A DNA stretch of 64,000 nt from the NCBI GenBank assembly GCA_015272395.1, contig JACYLQ010000014.1:1-64000 (forward strand). The letters run 5' to 3'. Position numbers and translations under genes: made by a program. Of the stretch, positions 7,034 to 16,831 are shown piece after piece. The stretch comes from Calothrix sp. C42_A2020_038 (lineage in GTDB: Bacteria > Cyanobacteriota > Cyanobacteriia > Cyanobacteriales > Nostocaceae). The stretch's first letter is position 1. Each line of letters opens with the position of its first letter. The notes below the pieces were generated by a model, which saw only the letters and a list, made by a program, of their open reading frames with translations, ran no database searches and was not told the origin of the DNA.

Positions 7034-9028
7034 TTACTCATTGTTGTTGGGTTGCTCAGGTATCCAAACTGTAAAAATAGAACCAACTTCAACTGTTGAC
7101 TCAACTTCTATCCTGCCGCGATGCATTTCAACTAGTTGTTTTGTTAAAGCTAATCCTAAACCAGTACCACCGTAACGGCGCCGATAGGGAGTATCAAGTT
7201 GATGAAACTTTTCAAACAACTGTGGTAATTGTTCTTCAGGTATGCCAATACCTGTATCTTCAACTTGAAAAACCGCGTTACCATCTTCATACCACAACCG
7301 TAAGGTAACACTACCTCCTTCGGGAGTAAATTTAATCGCGTTACTGAGAAGATTGTTAAGAACTTGCTGCACTCTCCGTGCATCTGCACAAAAACGACGA
7401 TTCTCATCAAATTGTAAATCGAGCCTTAAATCGACTTGTTGAGCAGTCGCTTTTTCTTGGAGTGAATCCGTGATCGCTTCAGCTATTTCTTTCAATGAAA
7501 ACTCTGTATTATTTAATACTGCTTTTCCGGCTTCAATTTGTGATAAATCCAAGATATCATTAATCATTTCTAGCAGGTGTTCACCACTATCATGAATAGT
7601 TTGTAGATAGTCACGTTGACGCTGTGTTAATTCACCAAAAGACCAACGCAGCAATGTTGATGACATTCCGATTACGTATGTTAACGGAGTCAATAACTCA
7701 TGACTGATTGTGGCTAAAAACTCACTCCGGATACGACTAGCAGCTTCAGCGGCAACTAGTGCATCATGTAGCGCCATTGTACGTTCGATTACCCGTTGTT
7801 CAAGGTTTTGCTTTTCTTGGGTAAGCGATTTCATTAATTCAGCTTGGTGGATTGCAATCGCAAGTTGTTCTGCAACTGCACTTAATAAATTTTTCTCACT
7901 TTCATTCCAATTACGGGCGTCTTGGCATTGGTGGGCAATGAGCAAACCCCACAGTTTGTCTTCAAAAATTATCGGCGCCACTAATTTTGCACGAACTTGA
8001 ATCTCTTCCAAAAAATCAAACAGACACTTTTCAATGCGATAAGTTTTATTAATATCACTAACTGCAAGGGTAAAACCCTGACGGTACTTTTGCCAACATT
8101 CGGTAGTGGGGGTGAAACAGTTTTCTTCTTTATAATTTAATACTGACGAAATAGTATCATTTGCACGAACTTCATAAACAATACAACCACCATTGATGAA
8201 AGGATGCTGTTTCAGCTTTGCAACTACCGAACCGAATGTAGGCGAAGATAAAGGTGTATACGTGGGCAATGTAGATGGGGATGTAGATACAGATAAATCA
8301 CGATGATCAATTTTTGATTCAAACTTATATATTACTAGTCGATCTAATTCTAAGAACTCACGCACTTGCGAAAGTGCTGTTGTCATAATTACAGACAAAT
8401 CTAAACTTTTACGGATTTGAGTGGTGACACGATTTAAAAGTCGCTCTTGTGCGATTTGCTTAGAGAGTGCATCTTCAACATGTTGGCAAGCAGAATTATT
8501 TAAGTTTTTTTCTTCTGATACTGATGTGATTTGAGACTCTGTGAATAAATATTCTAAGAGCAGTAACGTAAACTTTTGTTGGAGTGCAGCATCGTTAGGT
8601 GCAATAATCTGACGACAATGTTCTAAATCTTGATATGTTTGACAATGGCGTGCAAATAAATCTCCTAATTCCAACAAAAAGGAACTAATTAGACCTCTAT
8701 CAAAAGTCAAGCTGACATTTAGCGAACTCAAATCATCCTGTTTTATATAATTGTTGGTTAAATTCTTTTGTACCAAATCATTTTCAGAATCATGATCCTG
8801 TATTTTCCCTACTAACAGCGCACTAAACCCTTGTGAAACAACTACTGTAAACCGTTGGAACTGCCATTGGTCAGAAACTGGTATTCTCAACAGCACAGCT
8901 TCCGTCAGTATTAAAGCGTCATTTTCAACTGCCTGAGCCATCTGCTCTAACAAGTTGCCAAGCTGATTAAATATATTGACACTTAATGTTCGAGAAAAGC
9001 CCAAATCAGGTGAACTCAGCATTTTCAT
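7034..9028 (-). CDS. GAF-domain sensor histidine kinase
   Basis: 664 aa, soluble. Residues ~1-170 are a cyanobacterial N-terminal sensory region (FTVVVSQGFSALLVGK). Residues ~190-400 are a phytochrome-like GAF domain (FLELDRLVIYKFESK .. KLVAPIIFEDKLWGLLIAHQ). A short coiled coil follows, then HisKA with phospho-acceptor His443 in ISHELLTPL. The HATPase domain shows the N box NLLSNAIKFTPEGG, DTGIGIP and GGTGLGLAL. The GAF contains ENCF and KCLF cysteines but lacks the Cys-His pair usual for bilin attachment, so chromophore binding looks unlikely. No receiver domain or partner response regulator is adjacent. The start may be the first or third codon (both ATG). Confidence 0.88.
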   Translation of the reverse strand: MKMLSSPDLGFSRTLSVNIFNQLGNLLEQMAQAVENDALILTEAVLLRIPVSDQWQFQRFTVVVSQGFSALLVGKIQDHDSENDLVQKNLTNNYIKQDDLSSLNVSLTFDRGLISSFLLELGDLFARHCQTYQDLEHCRQIIAPNDAALQQKFTLLLLEYLFTESQITSVSEEKNLNNSACQHVEDALSKQIAQERLLNRVTTQIRKSLDLSVIMTTALSQVREFLELDRLVIYKFESKIDHRDLSVSTSPSTLPTYTPLSSPTFGSVVAKLKQHPFINGGCIVYEVRANDTISSVLNYKEENCFTPTTECWQKYRQGFTLAVSDINKTYRIEKCLFDFLEEIQVRAKLVAPIIFEDKLWGLLIAHQCQDARNWNESEKNLLSAVAEQLAIAIHQAELMKSLTQEKQNLEQRVIERTMALHDALVAAEAASRIRSEFLATISHELLTPLTYVIGMSSTLLRWSFGELTQRQRDYLQTIHDSGEHLLEMINDILDLSQIEAGKAVLNNTEFSLKEIAEAITDSLQEKATAQQVDLRLDLQFDENRRFCADARRVQQVLNNLLSNAIKFTPEGGSVTLRLWYEDGNAVFQVEDTGIGIPEEQLPQLFEKFHQLDTPYRRRYGGTGLGLALTKQLVEMHRGRIEVESTVEVGSIFTVWIPEQPNNNE

Positions 9029-9138
9029 CTATGAGAATAAAAGGGGCAGTGCAAGACATCTTAACAGTTTGTAATATTTCCGCTTTATTTTTGGCTCTAT
9101 TTATCTATTTATATAGTTTAAAACGGTAACACAGGACT

Positions 9139-12100
9139 ATGCATCGTATTAATACCACATCAGCCACTACAATTTCTCAATCTGAAGGAGTTGTTTTTGT
9201 TGAACAAAATCCGGCTCCAGTTGTATTTTTAACGGCTGCGGATACAGACATTCACAGCATTGCAGCTGCTTATGCCAAGTTACCGAATTTTCCTGCGCTC
9301 CGAGTCGCGAACTTATTACAGTTGCAGGCACAAATTAGTATTGATGCATACGCTGAAAAAGTTCTAGAGTTTGCAAGCGTGATTGTTTTGCGCCTTTTAG
9401 GGGGACGTTCATATTGGACTTACGGCTTTGAAGTTGTGCAAGAACTTGTGCAACGTAACCATATAGATTTAATTGTAATGCCAGGAGACGACGCTCTTGA
9501 CCCTTATTTAATATCTCATTCCACTTTAGGAGAAGCTAAAGTCAATAAGATATGGCGTTATTTTAACGAAGGTGGCATAGACAATATTGTTAATGCATTA
9601 AAGTATATTTCAGATTGCTGCTTATCAACTGCATTTAATCCACCTCCTGTGCAGGTAGTTCCACGCATAGGTATATATCACCCCTGTCACTCCACCTCCT
9701 CACAACCCCAGCAATTAGGGGAGAGGTTTAAAGTGGGAATTCTTTTCTATCGCGCGCACTATTTGGTAGGTAACACCAAAGTGATTGATGCTTTGTGCGA
9801 AGCTTTAATTCAAAAAAATTTAGAGCCAGTGCCTATCTTTGTGTCTTCGCTGCGAGAAAAAGACGTTCAAGCCGAACTCGAAGCGATTTTACAACAACCA
9901 ACTCCCCTTTCCTTGCTACTTAATACAACAAGTTTTTCACTCGCGCGTTTAGAAACTGAAACCCCACAAATCGAACTTTGGCAAAAATTAGATGTGCCAG
10001 TATTGCAAGTTATTTTCAGTGGTGGCTTTGTGGAACAGTGGGAGTCAGATTTTCAGGGATTATCACCCCGTGATCTGGCGATGAATGTGGCGCTGCCTGA
10101 AGTTGATGGCAGAATTATTAGTCGTGCGGTTTCGTTTAAAGCAGTGCAAATGCGTCACCCCGACCTGGAAACTGATGTGGTTGTTTATGAACCAATTGCC
10201 TCGCGTATTGAGTTTGTTGCTGAACTTGCTGCAAACTGGGTGCGACTGCGTAATAAACAACCATCACAACGGCGCCTTGCGTTAATTTTAGCCAACTATC
10301 CAACACGCAACGCGCGTCTGGCAAATGGTGTTGGTTTGGATACACCTCAAAGTTGCGTAGAAATTTTAAAAGCTTTGCAAAGCCAAGGTTATAACCTGAA
10401 TAAAATTCCTCAAGATGGAGATGAATTAATACAGTGGTTAACTCAAGGAATCACAAACGACCCGGAAGGTAAAGAACTAAGACCAATATACCAAAGTCTC
10501 TCATGGGAAAAATATCAAGCTTTTTTCACCTCTTTACCTGAAATTGTTCAACAAGGGATTAATCAACGTTGGGGAGAAAGTGGAGATTTTGGATTCGAGA
10601 TTGAATCCCAAATCCCCAATCCAAAATCCAAAATTCCAATTCCTGGTATTCAACTTGGCAATATCTTTATCGGCATTCAACCTTCACGGGGTTATGACCT
10701 TGACCCAAGTTTAAATTATCATGCACCTGACCTGGAACCAACTCATACCTATTTAGCGTTCTATTATTGGGTGCGCGAATCTTTTGGAGCGGATGCAGTG
10801 GTTCATGTTGGCAAACACGGAAACTTGGAATGGTTGCCAGGTAAAAGCGTGGCATTATCTAGCAATTGCTACCCTGAAGTCGCATTAGGCGCCATGCCGC
10901 ATTTGTATCCTTTTATTGTTAATGATCCAGGAGAAGGTTCTCAAGCCAAACGACGCGCGCAAGCAGTAATTGTAGATCACCTCACACCTCCTTTAACTCG
11001 TGCCGAACTTTACAATTCGCTACAAAACTTAGAAAATCTCATTGATGAGTATTATGAAGCTGAAAGTTTAAACCCCAGCAGATTGCCTGCTATTTACGCC
11101 CGTATCAACGAACTTGTAACTCAAGAAAATCTTCATTTAGATTTGGGAATTACTCCTTCGCTACCCCTCTCCACAAAAGGAAAAATACCTAATTCTTCAG
11201 TACCAATTAATCGAATCGACGGTTATCTATGTGAACTGAAAGAAGCACAAATTCGTGATGGGTTACATATCTTTGGGCAATGTCCATCTGGAACACAACT
11301 TCGAGATTTAATCATTGCCATATCAAGACAACCAAATCGTCACCAGATCGGTATTACTTGTGCCATCGCTGAAGATTGGGGTTTAGAAATCAACCCTTTG
11401 GTAGATGATTTTAGTAGCAAGCTAAACAGTAAAGAAATTGAAATTTTGGAGTCTAAAACACAGCGGATCTGTCACACTATCGGTGATGCAGTCGAGTTAC
11501 TCGAAGAACACGCTGCCCATCTAGTAGAAAAACTAATTAACTTGCTTCGTCCTATACCCTCTACTTCCCCTACTCCCCTTTTCCAATCTCTGACTTGGAT
11601 ACAATCGCGCTTGTTACCTGCCCTTTTACAAACCGACCAAGAAATTATCAATTTGTTACGTGGACTTGATGGTAAATACGTACCTAGTGGGCTAAGTGGG
11701 GCACCAACGCGCGGGCGCCCAGAAGTTGTACCTACTGGCAAAAACTTTTACTCTGTTGATATACGTGCAGTACCAACAGAATCGGCGTGGGATGTAGGCA
11801 GGAAGGCAGCAGAAGCGCTGATAGAATGTTATACTCAGGAAAATGGTGAGTATCCAAAAACATTAATACTATCTTTGTGGGGAACCGCAACAATGCGAAC
11901 TGGGGGTGATGATATCGCCCAGGCATTAGCTTTACTGGGTGTACAGCCTGTATGGGATAGTGTCGCGCGACGTGTTGTTGGCACTGAAATATTACCGCTT
12001 TCGGTGTTAGGGCGCCCGCGTGTGGATGTAACATTGCGCGTTTCGGGGTTTTTTCGAGATGCTTTCGGAAATTTGATAGACTTATTTGACCAAGCAGTAG

Positions 12101-12936
12101 AAGCTGTGGCAGCATTAGATGAACCGCTTTCTCTAAACCCGCTCTTAACTCAAGTGTCACAAGAAACGGAGTATTGGCGGATGGTTGGATTGAGTGAAGA
12201 AGAAGCTAGAGAACGTTCTCGCTACCGAATTTTTGGCTCCAAACCGGGTGCGTATGGTGCTGGACTTCAAGGTTTAATCGAGTCGCAAAGCTGGTCTGGT
12301 GATGAAGATTTAGCGCGCGCTTATATGAATTGGAGTTCTTATGCTTATACAAGGAAAAGGGATGGATATTCTGCACCCGAAGCGTTCTCTAAACGTTTAC
12401 TCTCGACACAAATAGTGCTGCACAATCAAGATAACCGCGAACACGATTTACTTGATTCTGATGATTATTATCAATTTCAAGGCGGTTTAACAGCAGCAGT
12501 ACGTTCGCTGTCAGGAAAAAACCCTCATACTTATTTTGGTGATAACTCGATTCCAGCAAAGCCGCGAGTTCGCCAACTTAAAGAAGAAATAGCCAGGGTA
12601 TACCGTTCACGAGTAATTAATCCCAAATGGATTGCTGGAGTTATGCGTCACGGTTACAAAGGTGCATTTGAAATGGCTGCAACGGTAGACTATTTATTTG
12701 CTTATGATGCGACTGCCAAGTGTGTTGAAGACCACATGTATGAAGGAATTGCAAAGACGTACTTATTTGATTCAAGAGTTTGTAAATTTATTGAAGAAAA
12801 AAACCCTTATGCTCTGCGTGATATTGCTGAGAGATTACTTGAAGCACACAAGCGTGGTTTATGGGAGGATGTAAATATACAAACATTAGAAAATCTGAGA
12901 AACTTAGTACATCAAGCCGAAGCAGCTATTGAATAG
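9139..12936 (+). CDS. cobN: aerobic cobaltochelatase large subunit CobN
   Basis: 1265 aa, normal length. The family signature LNYHAPDLEPTHTYLAFYYW is followed by VVHVGKHGNLEWLPGK, and later by LDGKYVPSGLSGAPTRGRP. CobN inserts cobalt into hydrogenobyrinate a,c-diamide in the late-insertion cobalamin pathway; in cyanobacteria it probably borrows ChlI/ChlD as ATPase partners. The divergent 110-base spacer before it holds no clear cobalamin riboswitch. Oddities: several Pro/Ser-rich loops (CHSTSSQPQQLGER; SQIPNPKSKIPIP at about residues 488-500; PSLPLSTKGK; RPIPSTSPTPLFQ) look like translated intergenic repeats that entered the gene in frame. It is not ChlH, whose motifs differ. Confidence 0.9.
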   Translation: MHRINTTSATTISQSEGVVFVEQNPAPVVFLTAADTDIHSIAAAYAKLPNFPALRVANLLQLQAQISIDAYAEKVLEFASVIVLRLLGGRSYWTYGFEVVQELVQRNHIDLIVMPGDDALDPYLISHSTLGEAKVNKIWRYFNEGGIDNIVNALKYISDCCLSTAFNPPPVQVVPRIGIYHPCHSTSSQPQQLGERFKVGILFYRAHYLVGNTKVIDALCEALIQKNLEPVPIFVSSLREKDVQAELEAILQQPTPLSLLLNTTSFSLARLETETPQIELWQKLDVPVLQVIFSGGFVEQWESDFQGLSPRDLAMNVALPEVDGRIISRAVSFKAVQMRHPDLETDVVVYEPIASRIEFVAELAANWVRLRNKQPSQRRLALILANYPTRNARLANGVGLDTPQSCVEILKALQSQGYNLNKIPQDGDELIQWLTQGITNDPEGKELRPIYQSLSWEKYQAFFTSLPEIVQQGINQRWGESGDFGFEIESQIPNPKSKIPIPGIQLGNIFIGIQPSRGYDLDPSLNYHAPDLEPTHTYLAFYYWVRESFGADAVVHVGKHGNLEWLPGKSVALSSNCYPEVALGAMPHLYPFIVNDPGEGSQAKRRAQAVIVDHLTPPLTRAELYNSLQNLENLIDEYYEAESLNPSRLPAIYARINELVTQENLHLDLGITPSLPLSTKGKIPNSSVPINRIDGYLCELKEAQIRDGLHIFGQCPSGTQLRDLIIAISRQPNRHQIGITCAIAEDWGLEINPLVDDFSSKLNSKEIEILESKTQRICHTIGDAVELLEEHAAHLVEKLINLLRPIPSTSPTPLFQSLTWIQSRLLPALLQTDQEIINLLRGLDGKYVPSGLSGAPTRGRPEVVPTGKNFYSVDIRAVPTESAWDVGRKAAEALIECYTQENGEYPKTLILSLWGTATMRTGGDDIAQALALLGVQPVWDSVARRVVGTEILPLSVLGRPRVDVTLRVSGFFRDAFGNLIDLFDQAVEAVAALDEPLSLNPLLTQVSQETEYWRMVGLSEEEARERSRYRIFGSKPGAYGAGLQGLIESQSWSGDEDLARAYMNWSSYAYTRKRDGYSAPEAFSKRLLSTQIVLHNQDNREHDLLDSDDYYQFQGGLTAAVRSLSGKNPHTYFGDNSIPAKPRVRQLKEEIARVYRSRVINPKWIAGVMRHGYKGAFEMAATVDYLFAYDATAKCVEDHMYEGIAKTYLFDSRVCKFIEEKNPYALRDIAERLLEAHKRGLWEDVNIQTLENLRNLVHQAEAAIE

Positions 12937-13092
12937 CCAATTGGCTCAAAGTGGCTACCGCTTTGGGCCAGCTAGCGCCTCAAATATTGCCTTTCGGTTC
13001 AATCCGATAAGGAAATTGGCGCCCCTCTAGGTTATGTGGGTGCTATTGGCATCGAAAAACAAGTGGTGTAGGAAAACATTAGGAAAAAAACT
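12937..13092. other. intergenic region between cobN and the peptidoglycan-binding gene
   Basis: The stretch holds an imperfect inverted repeat (CAAAGTGGCTACCGCTTTGG) shortly after the cobN stop and one GGCGCC site at 13019-13024. No T-rich terminator tail is obvious. A purine-rich AGGAAAAAAA precedes the next ATG. Confidence 0.35.
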
Positions 13093-14241
13093 ATGGAAAA
13101 CCTTGCGTATTTACACTTAGCTTTCGATTACGAAGACTGCCCTTCGAGTGAATTAGCAACATTTAGCTTTTTGGTCAATCGGGGAACATCACCAGATTGG
13201 AAAAAACTATCTAGTCGGGCTTGGCGGTATATGCTGCCTGTTGCTTTGACTTTATCGGTTATGGCTGCCATGAGTAGCGCTTTTGCGCTTCAAAAAGGCG
13301 ACCAAGGACCCTCAGTTCGGCAATTGCAGCAAGATTTAAGACGGGCAGGTTTTTATCAAGCTCCGATTACTCAAGTATATGACACCCGCACCGAAGATGC
13401 AGTCAAACGATTCCAAAAAGCTGCGGGATTACAGACAAACGGTATTGCTGGACCAACAACAATAGGTAAGTTAGAAAATTGGCGCCCTCCAACCCAAAAT
13501 GCCCAAGCCAGAAAAACTCAGAACGTGGCAAATACTCAAACTAAACCTCGCGCTGCAAATCTTCAAGCAAAAGCTCCACAGCAAACAAATGTAACTTCGC
13601 GGCACCGTTCTTCTTCTAATATTCTTGGTAAAGGTGATGAAGGAGAGGAAGTTCGTATTCTACAAGAACGGTTACGGGTGGCAGGATACTATTACGGTAA
13701 TGCAACTGGTATTTTTGGTCCAATCACCGAAGACGCAGTGAAGCGGTTCCAGCAAGCTTATAAATTAGAAGCTGATGGATTGGTAGGTCCTGCAACCCTA
13801 CGTCGTCTGCCTCCTATAGGTGTTGGTTATGGAGAAGATACTCCAAGGCGCCAAACAAGTGATAAACTTCGTTTGGGTGACCGTGGTGAAGCTGTCCGCG
13901 TTTTACAAGAACAGTTAATTAAAGCTGGATACTTAGAAGGAGAACCAAACGGTTACTTTGGTCCCTACACAGCAGATGCTGTTAAACGCTTTCAAGCTGA
14001 AAATTATTTAGCTGCAAGCGGAATTGCCGGACCAACAACTCGTGCCAAGTTGTACGCGACTACCAACACTGGAAGTAGTAACGAATTTAACGTTTTGGAG
14101 ATTCAGCGTCGGCTTAGAGAACGTGGTTTTTATAAAGGCCCACTCAATGGTGTAATGGGTAACGATACACAACGCGCGATTAAACAGGCACAAGAGTTCT
14201 ACGGCATTAGTCTTAATGATGTAAGAACAGGACGTTTTTAG
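13093..14241 (+). CDS. peptidoglycan-binding protein with four PG_binding_1-like repeats
   Basis: 382 aa. A single membrane segment at about residues 50-66 (MLPVALTLSVMAAMSSAFAL) anchors or exports the protein after a 45-residue cytoplasmic N-terminus. Four PG-binding repeats follow: QKGDQGPSVRQLQQDLRRAG, GKGDEGEEVRILQERLRVAG, RLGDRGEAVRVLQEQLIKAG, and a diverged NVLEIQRRLRERGFYKGP. The first three each include AVKRFQ.. and G.AGPTT-like ends. Linkers are rich in Gln, Thr and Asn. No catalytic domain is present, so it probably tethers the envelope to peptidoglycan. Confidence 0.85.
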   Translation: MENLAYLHLAFDYEDCPSSELATFSFLVNRGTSPDWKKLSSRAWRYMLPVALTLSVMAAMSSAFALQKGDQGPSVRQLQQDLRRAGFYQAPITQVYDTRTEDAVKRFQKAAGLQTNGIAGPTTIGKLENWRPPTQNAQARKTQNVANTQTKPRAANLQAKAPQQTNVTSRHRSSSNILGKGDEGEEVRILQERLRVAGYYYGNATGIFGPITEDAVKRFQQAYKLEADGLVGPATLRRLPPIGVGYGEDTPRRQTSDKLRLGDRGEAVRVLQEQLIKAGYLEGEPNGYFGPYTADAVKRFQAENYLAASGIAGPTTRAKLYATTNTGSSNEFNVLEIQRRLRERGFYKGPLNGVMGNDTQRAIKQAQEFYGISLNDVRTGRF

Positions 14242-14293
14242 TTACGCTTGTACGGGAAAGTCATCGCGTGAATGATAAATTTACAGTAATTAG

Positions 14294-14324
14294 AAATCCC
14301 ACGCTGGGCAATGCGTGGGATTTT
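14294..14324 (+). terminator. rho-independent terminator of the peptidoglycan-binding gene
   Basis: AAATCCCACGC (14294-14304) pairs with GCGTGGGATTT (14313-14323), followed by a T run. It lies 53 bases after the stop codon. Confidence 0.8.
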
Positions 14325-14427
14325 CGTTTGAACTGTAATTTGAGCTTTGATGTGCTGGTAATGCAAACCGCTCATAACTAATTTGAGTAGTCAATGTGAG
14401 AGATTCCCCAATAAACCTACCCAGCTG

Positions 14428-14883
14428 CTACAACGGCATGAGCGCGCGCTGACACTTGGGACAAACGGCATGTATTGTCAATTGACAGTCAAGAAGACTA
14501 AAACCTTCTTTCTGAGCTGTCTTAGATCCAATTTTCAAAATTGAATCGTTTTTAAACTCAATCGTGGCGTTGCATCTAACACAAACCAAGTGATGGTGAT
14601 GATGAGGGTATGGCTGGTTGATTTCGTAATGTTTATGTCCTTCTCCCAGTTCCAATTCCCGTAAAATCCCCATCCGCGCCATTAATTTGAGGGTGCGGTA
14701 AATCGTTGATAAACTAATACCCTCACCTTGCTCTTCTAACCTTTCGTAAAGGTCTTCTGCACTCAGATGCTCACCTTGTGGAAGTTCTTGAAAAATATGC
14801 AGTATAACTTCTCTTTGGGGAGTTAAACGCCAGCCACGTTCATTAAGTTCCGCTTTCAAAGAAGCAGATGTGTAGACGGACAT
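14428..14883 (-). CDS. furA: ferric uptake regulator FurA
   Basis: 151 aa from the ATG at 14883. The frame continues five codons to a TTG, but MSVYTSASLKAELNERGWRL matches the known N-terminus of cyanobacterial FurA. The winged helix spans about residues 10-85 (LTPQREVIL, ISLSTIYRTLKLMARMGI). The dimerisation/metal region has HYEINQPYPHHHHHLVC, CVRC and CPKC, the CXXC pairs typical of FurA. It is not Zur or PerR-type, which lack this exact N-terminus and His run. With Fe(II) bound it represses iron-uptake genes; in Nostoc it also controls redox and nitrogen genes. It is monocistronic, with a ~700-base upstream spacer. Confidence 0.9.
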   Translation of the reverse strand: MSVYTSASLKAELNERGWRLTPQREVILHIFQELPQGEHLSAEDLYERLEEQGEGISLSTIYRTLKLMARMGILRELELGEGHKHYEINQPYPHHHHHLVCVRCNATIEFKNDSILKIGSKTAQKEGFSLLDCQLTIHAVCPKCQRALMPL

Positions 14884-15580
14884 ACTATTTTTTCTCAATA
14901 AACGCTGTCAATTGAGAATATAACAAATATTTAGACTAAGTTGCAACAATCAGGTATTATTGATAATATTTTCTAGATAATTTGCTCAAAAAAAGGTAGA
15001 AGAAAACCAACTCAAAAGTCTCTGTTGCCTATCATAGATAGGTTTTTTGTCCTTAATTACTGATATAGTAACTTTTATAGTAAGTTTGGAAAGCCTGATT
15101 CAAATGCTTCCTAAAACTAATTGCAAACTGTATTCATGAGAGTTTGTCTTGTATTAATTGCAAATCTATTGCTATAGATTGCAAAAATATTACAAAAGTG
15201 AACATTTGTTTATTGTCAACTCTTCGCTGATCGCGATTACTCTGGCTAGTTCTTAGCTTTAGTCAGCAAAAAAAAATCCATTTTGTAATAAAAAATTAAT
15301 TTTTGTATAAATCTCTTAATAATTGATCAGGATATTTGATCGCAAAAGCATAGGAACGGCGAAATCAAGTCAAAAGCCTAACTACTGCAATAGGAAAGAT
15401 CTGAAAAACAGAGAGTTGTAGGCGCCGTTCCTGCTTATTGCCCCCGATTAAATACCTACGGTGTACACACAACTCCTTGGCAACGGGGGTTTTTGAAGTA
15501 GGGGAGCAGGGGAGGTAGGAATCGGAAGATTCATTTATGAGGTGCCAAGAGTTTAAGAAAGCGACAGGAAATAACAAAAA
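14884..15580. other. AT-rich spacer between furA and sigC
   Basis: This region holds the furA promoter and the 3' flank of sigC. I see no convincing gene: a 70-codon frame at 15365-15577 has no recognisable product. The part nearest furA is very AT-rich. One GGCGCC site lies at 15421-15426 and a short CCCCCGATTAA/ACGGGGG-like imperfect hairpin follows at about 15440-15490. Confidence 0.5.
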
Positions 15581-16831
15581 CTAGCTTAAAGATTCCAGGT
15601 AATCGCGAATTAAGTTGCGACGTTTGGGTTGACGTAGTTTTTGCAGTGCTTTGGATTCGATTTGGCGTACTCGTTCGCGGGATAAGTCTAAAGCACGTCC
15701 AATCTCAGCCAAAGAGTAAGGATGACCATCTGCCAAACCAAAGCGCATGAGAATAACATCGCGTTCACGGCTTGTTAGATCTGCCAACAAGTGCTGTAAG
15801 TCGCGCTGAAGCGATTCGCGCATTAGCATTTCTTCTGGGGTTACTCCATCGGTTTCGAGAAGTTCACCCAATTCGGTATCTTTATCTTTACCAACTTTAG
15901 TTTCGAGAGATACAGAACGAGGTACACGCAGCAACACTTCTCGAACTTGTGTTGGTGACATTTCGAGTTCGACTGCCAAATCTTCTAAAGTTGGTGTACG
16001 ACCTTTTTCCTGAGCAATTTTACGCTGTGCCTTCTTGATTTTATTGAGCTTTTCTGTAATATGAACTGGGAGGCGAATAGTACGGCTGCTGGTTGCAATT
16101 GCACGAGTAATTCCCTGACGAATCCACCAGTAAGCATAAGTGCTAAAGCGATATCCTTTAGTAGGGTCGAACTTTTCAACCGCGCGCTCTAAGCCTAAAG
16201 TACCTTCTTGAACTAAATCCAAAAGTTCCAAGCCACGATTTTGATACTTCTTAGCAACTGACACCACAAGGCGGAGATTCGCCTTAATCATGTGTTCCTT
16301 GGATTGAAGTCCTTGGCTTTGAATTTGCTCTAACTCTTCCACTGTTAACTTCGCAATTTCTGCCCAGCGTCGCTTACCTTTGGCAATAATTTGCTTGAGT
16401 TCAAAAACATCAATACCACAAGTTTTTGCCCAGCGTTCGAGTGAAGGGCGGTGACCTAATTCGGAAGTGAGACGCTCTTGGGTTTCAATAACTCGCAGGT
16501 AGAGAGCGACAACTTCATCACTTTGCTTGGCAGAGTTCGATAACAGTATCCGTAAACGTAGATAGCGTTGAACTTTCTGAGCTTCTGAAACTTCTTCATC
16601 GCGTCCTAGCAAACGAACCCGCCCAATCTCCTGAAGATATAAACGTACCAGGTCTGTGCTGCGGCGATTTGGAGCAGTAGCGAAGCTGGCTGGGTCTTGC
16701 GCGACCATTTCTAGTTCTTCCAAATCTTCTTGTGACAACTCGCTCTCATCAACTCCCAAGTCTGGGTCAAACGCTTGGTTGGATTGTTGAGCTTCGTAGG
16801 CATCTGCGGCGTAAAAAGATGTTGCTGGCAT
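15581..16831 (-). CDS. sigC: group 2 RNA polymerase sigma factor SigC
   Basis: 416 aa from the chosen ATG at 16831 (MPATSFYAADAYEAQQ), which matches the SigC N-terminus; a frame ten codons longer exists. Region 1.2 is DLVRLYLQEIGRVRLLGRDE. Region 2 includes ANLRLVVSVAKKYQNRGLEL and FSTYAYWWIRQGITRAIA. Region 3 is LPVHITEKLNKIKKAQRKIA, and region 4 ends GRALDLSRERVRQIESKALQ. Region 1.1 is short and the LGRDEEVSEAQKVQRYLRLR stretch differs from SigA, so this is a non-essential group 2 factor. In Nostoc SigC is induced early in nitrogen step-down and heterocyst differentiation. It is preceded by a long regulatory spacer. Confidence 0.85.
   Translation of the reverse strand: MPATSFYAADAYEAQQSNQAFDPDLGVDESELSQEDLEELEMVAQDPASFATAPNRRSTDLVRLYLQEIGRVRLLGRDEEVSEAQKVQRYLRLRILLSNSAKQSDEVVALYLRVIETQERLTSELGHRPSLERWAKTCGIDVFELKQIIAKGKRRWAEIAKLTVEELEQIQSQGLQSKEHMIKANLRLVVSVAKKYQNRGLELLDLVQEGTLGLERAVEKFDPTKGYRFSTYAYWWIRQGITRAIATSSRTIRLPVHITEKLNKIKKAQRKIAQEKGRTPTLEDLAVELEMSPTQVREVLLRVPRSVSLETKVGKDKDTELGELLETDGVTPEEMLMRESLQRDLQHLLADLTSRERDVILMRFGLADGHPYSLAEIGRALDLSRERVRQIESKALQKLRQPKRRNLIRDYLESLS

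Noticed and set aside
7034-9028. Cyanobacteriochrome (bilin-binding) GAF domain in the histidine kinase
   Set aside because: The GAF has cysteines in ENCF and KCLF, but the Cys-His pair expected for thioether bilin attachment is missing. Similar cysteines occur in ordinary cyanobacterial GAF kinases.
9029-9138. Cobalamin riboswitch upstream of cobN
   Set aside because: The spacer is only 110 bases and lacks the B12-box consensus (GCCACTG) and surrounding helices.
15365-15577. 70-codon frame on the minus strand downstream of sigC
   Set aside because: It overlaps repeat-like sequence, has no plausible start context and matches no family I know.
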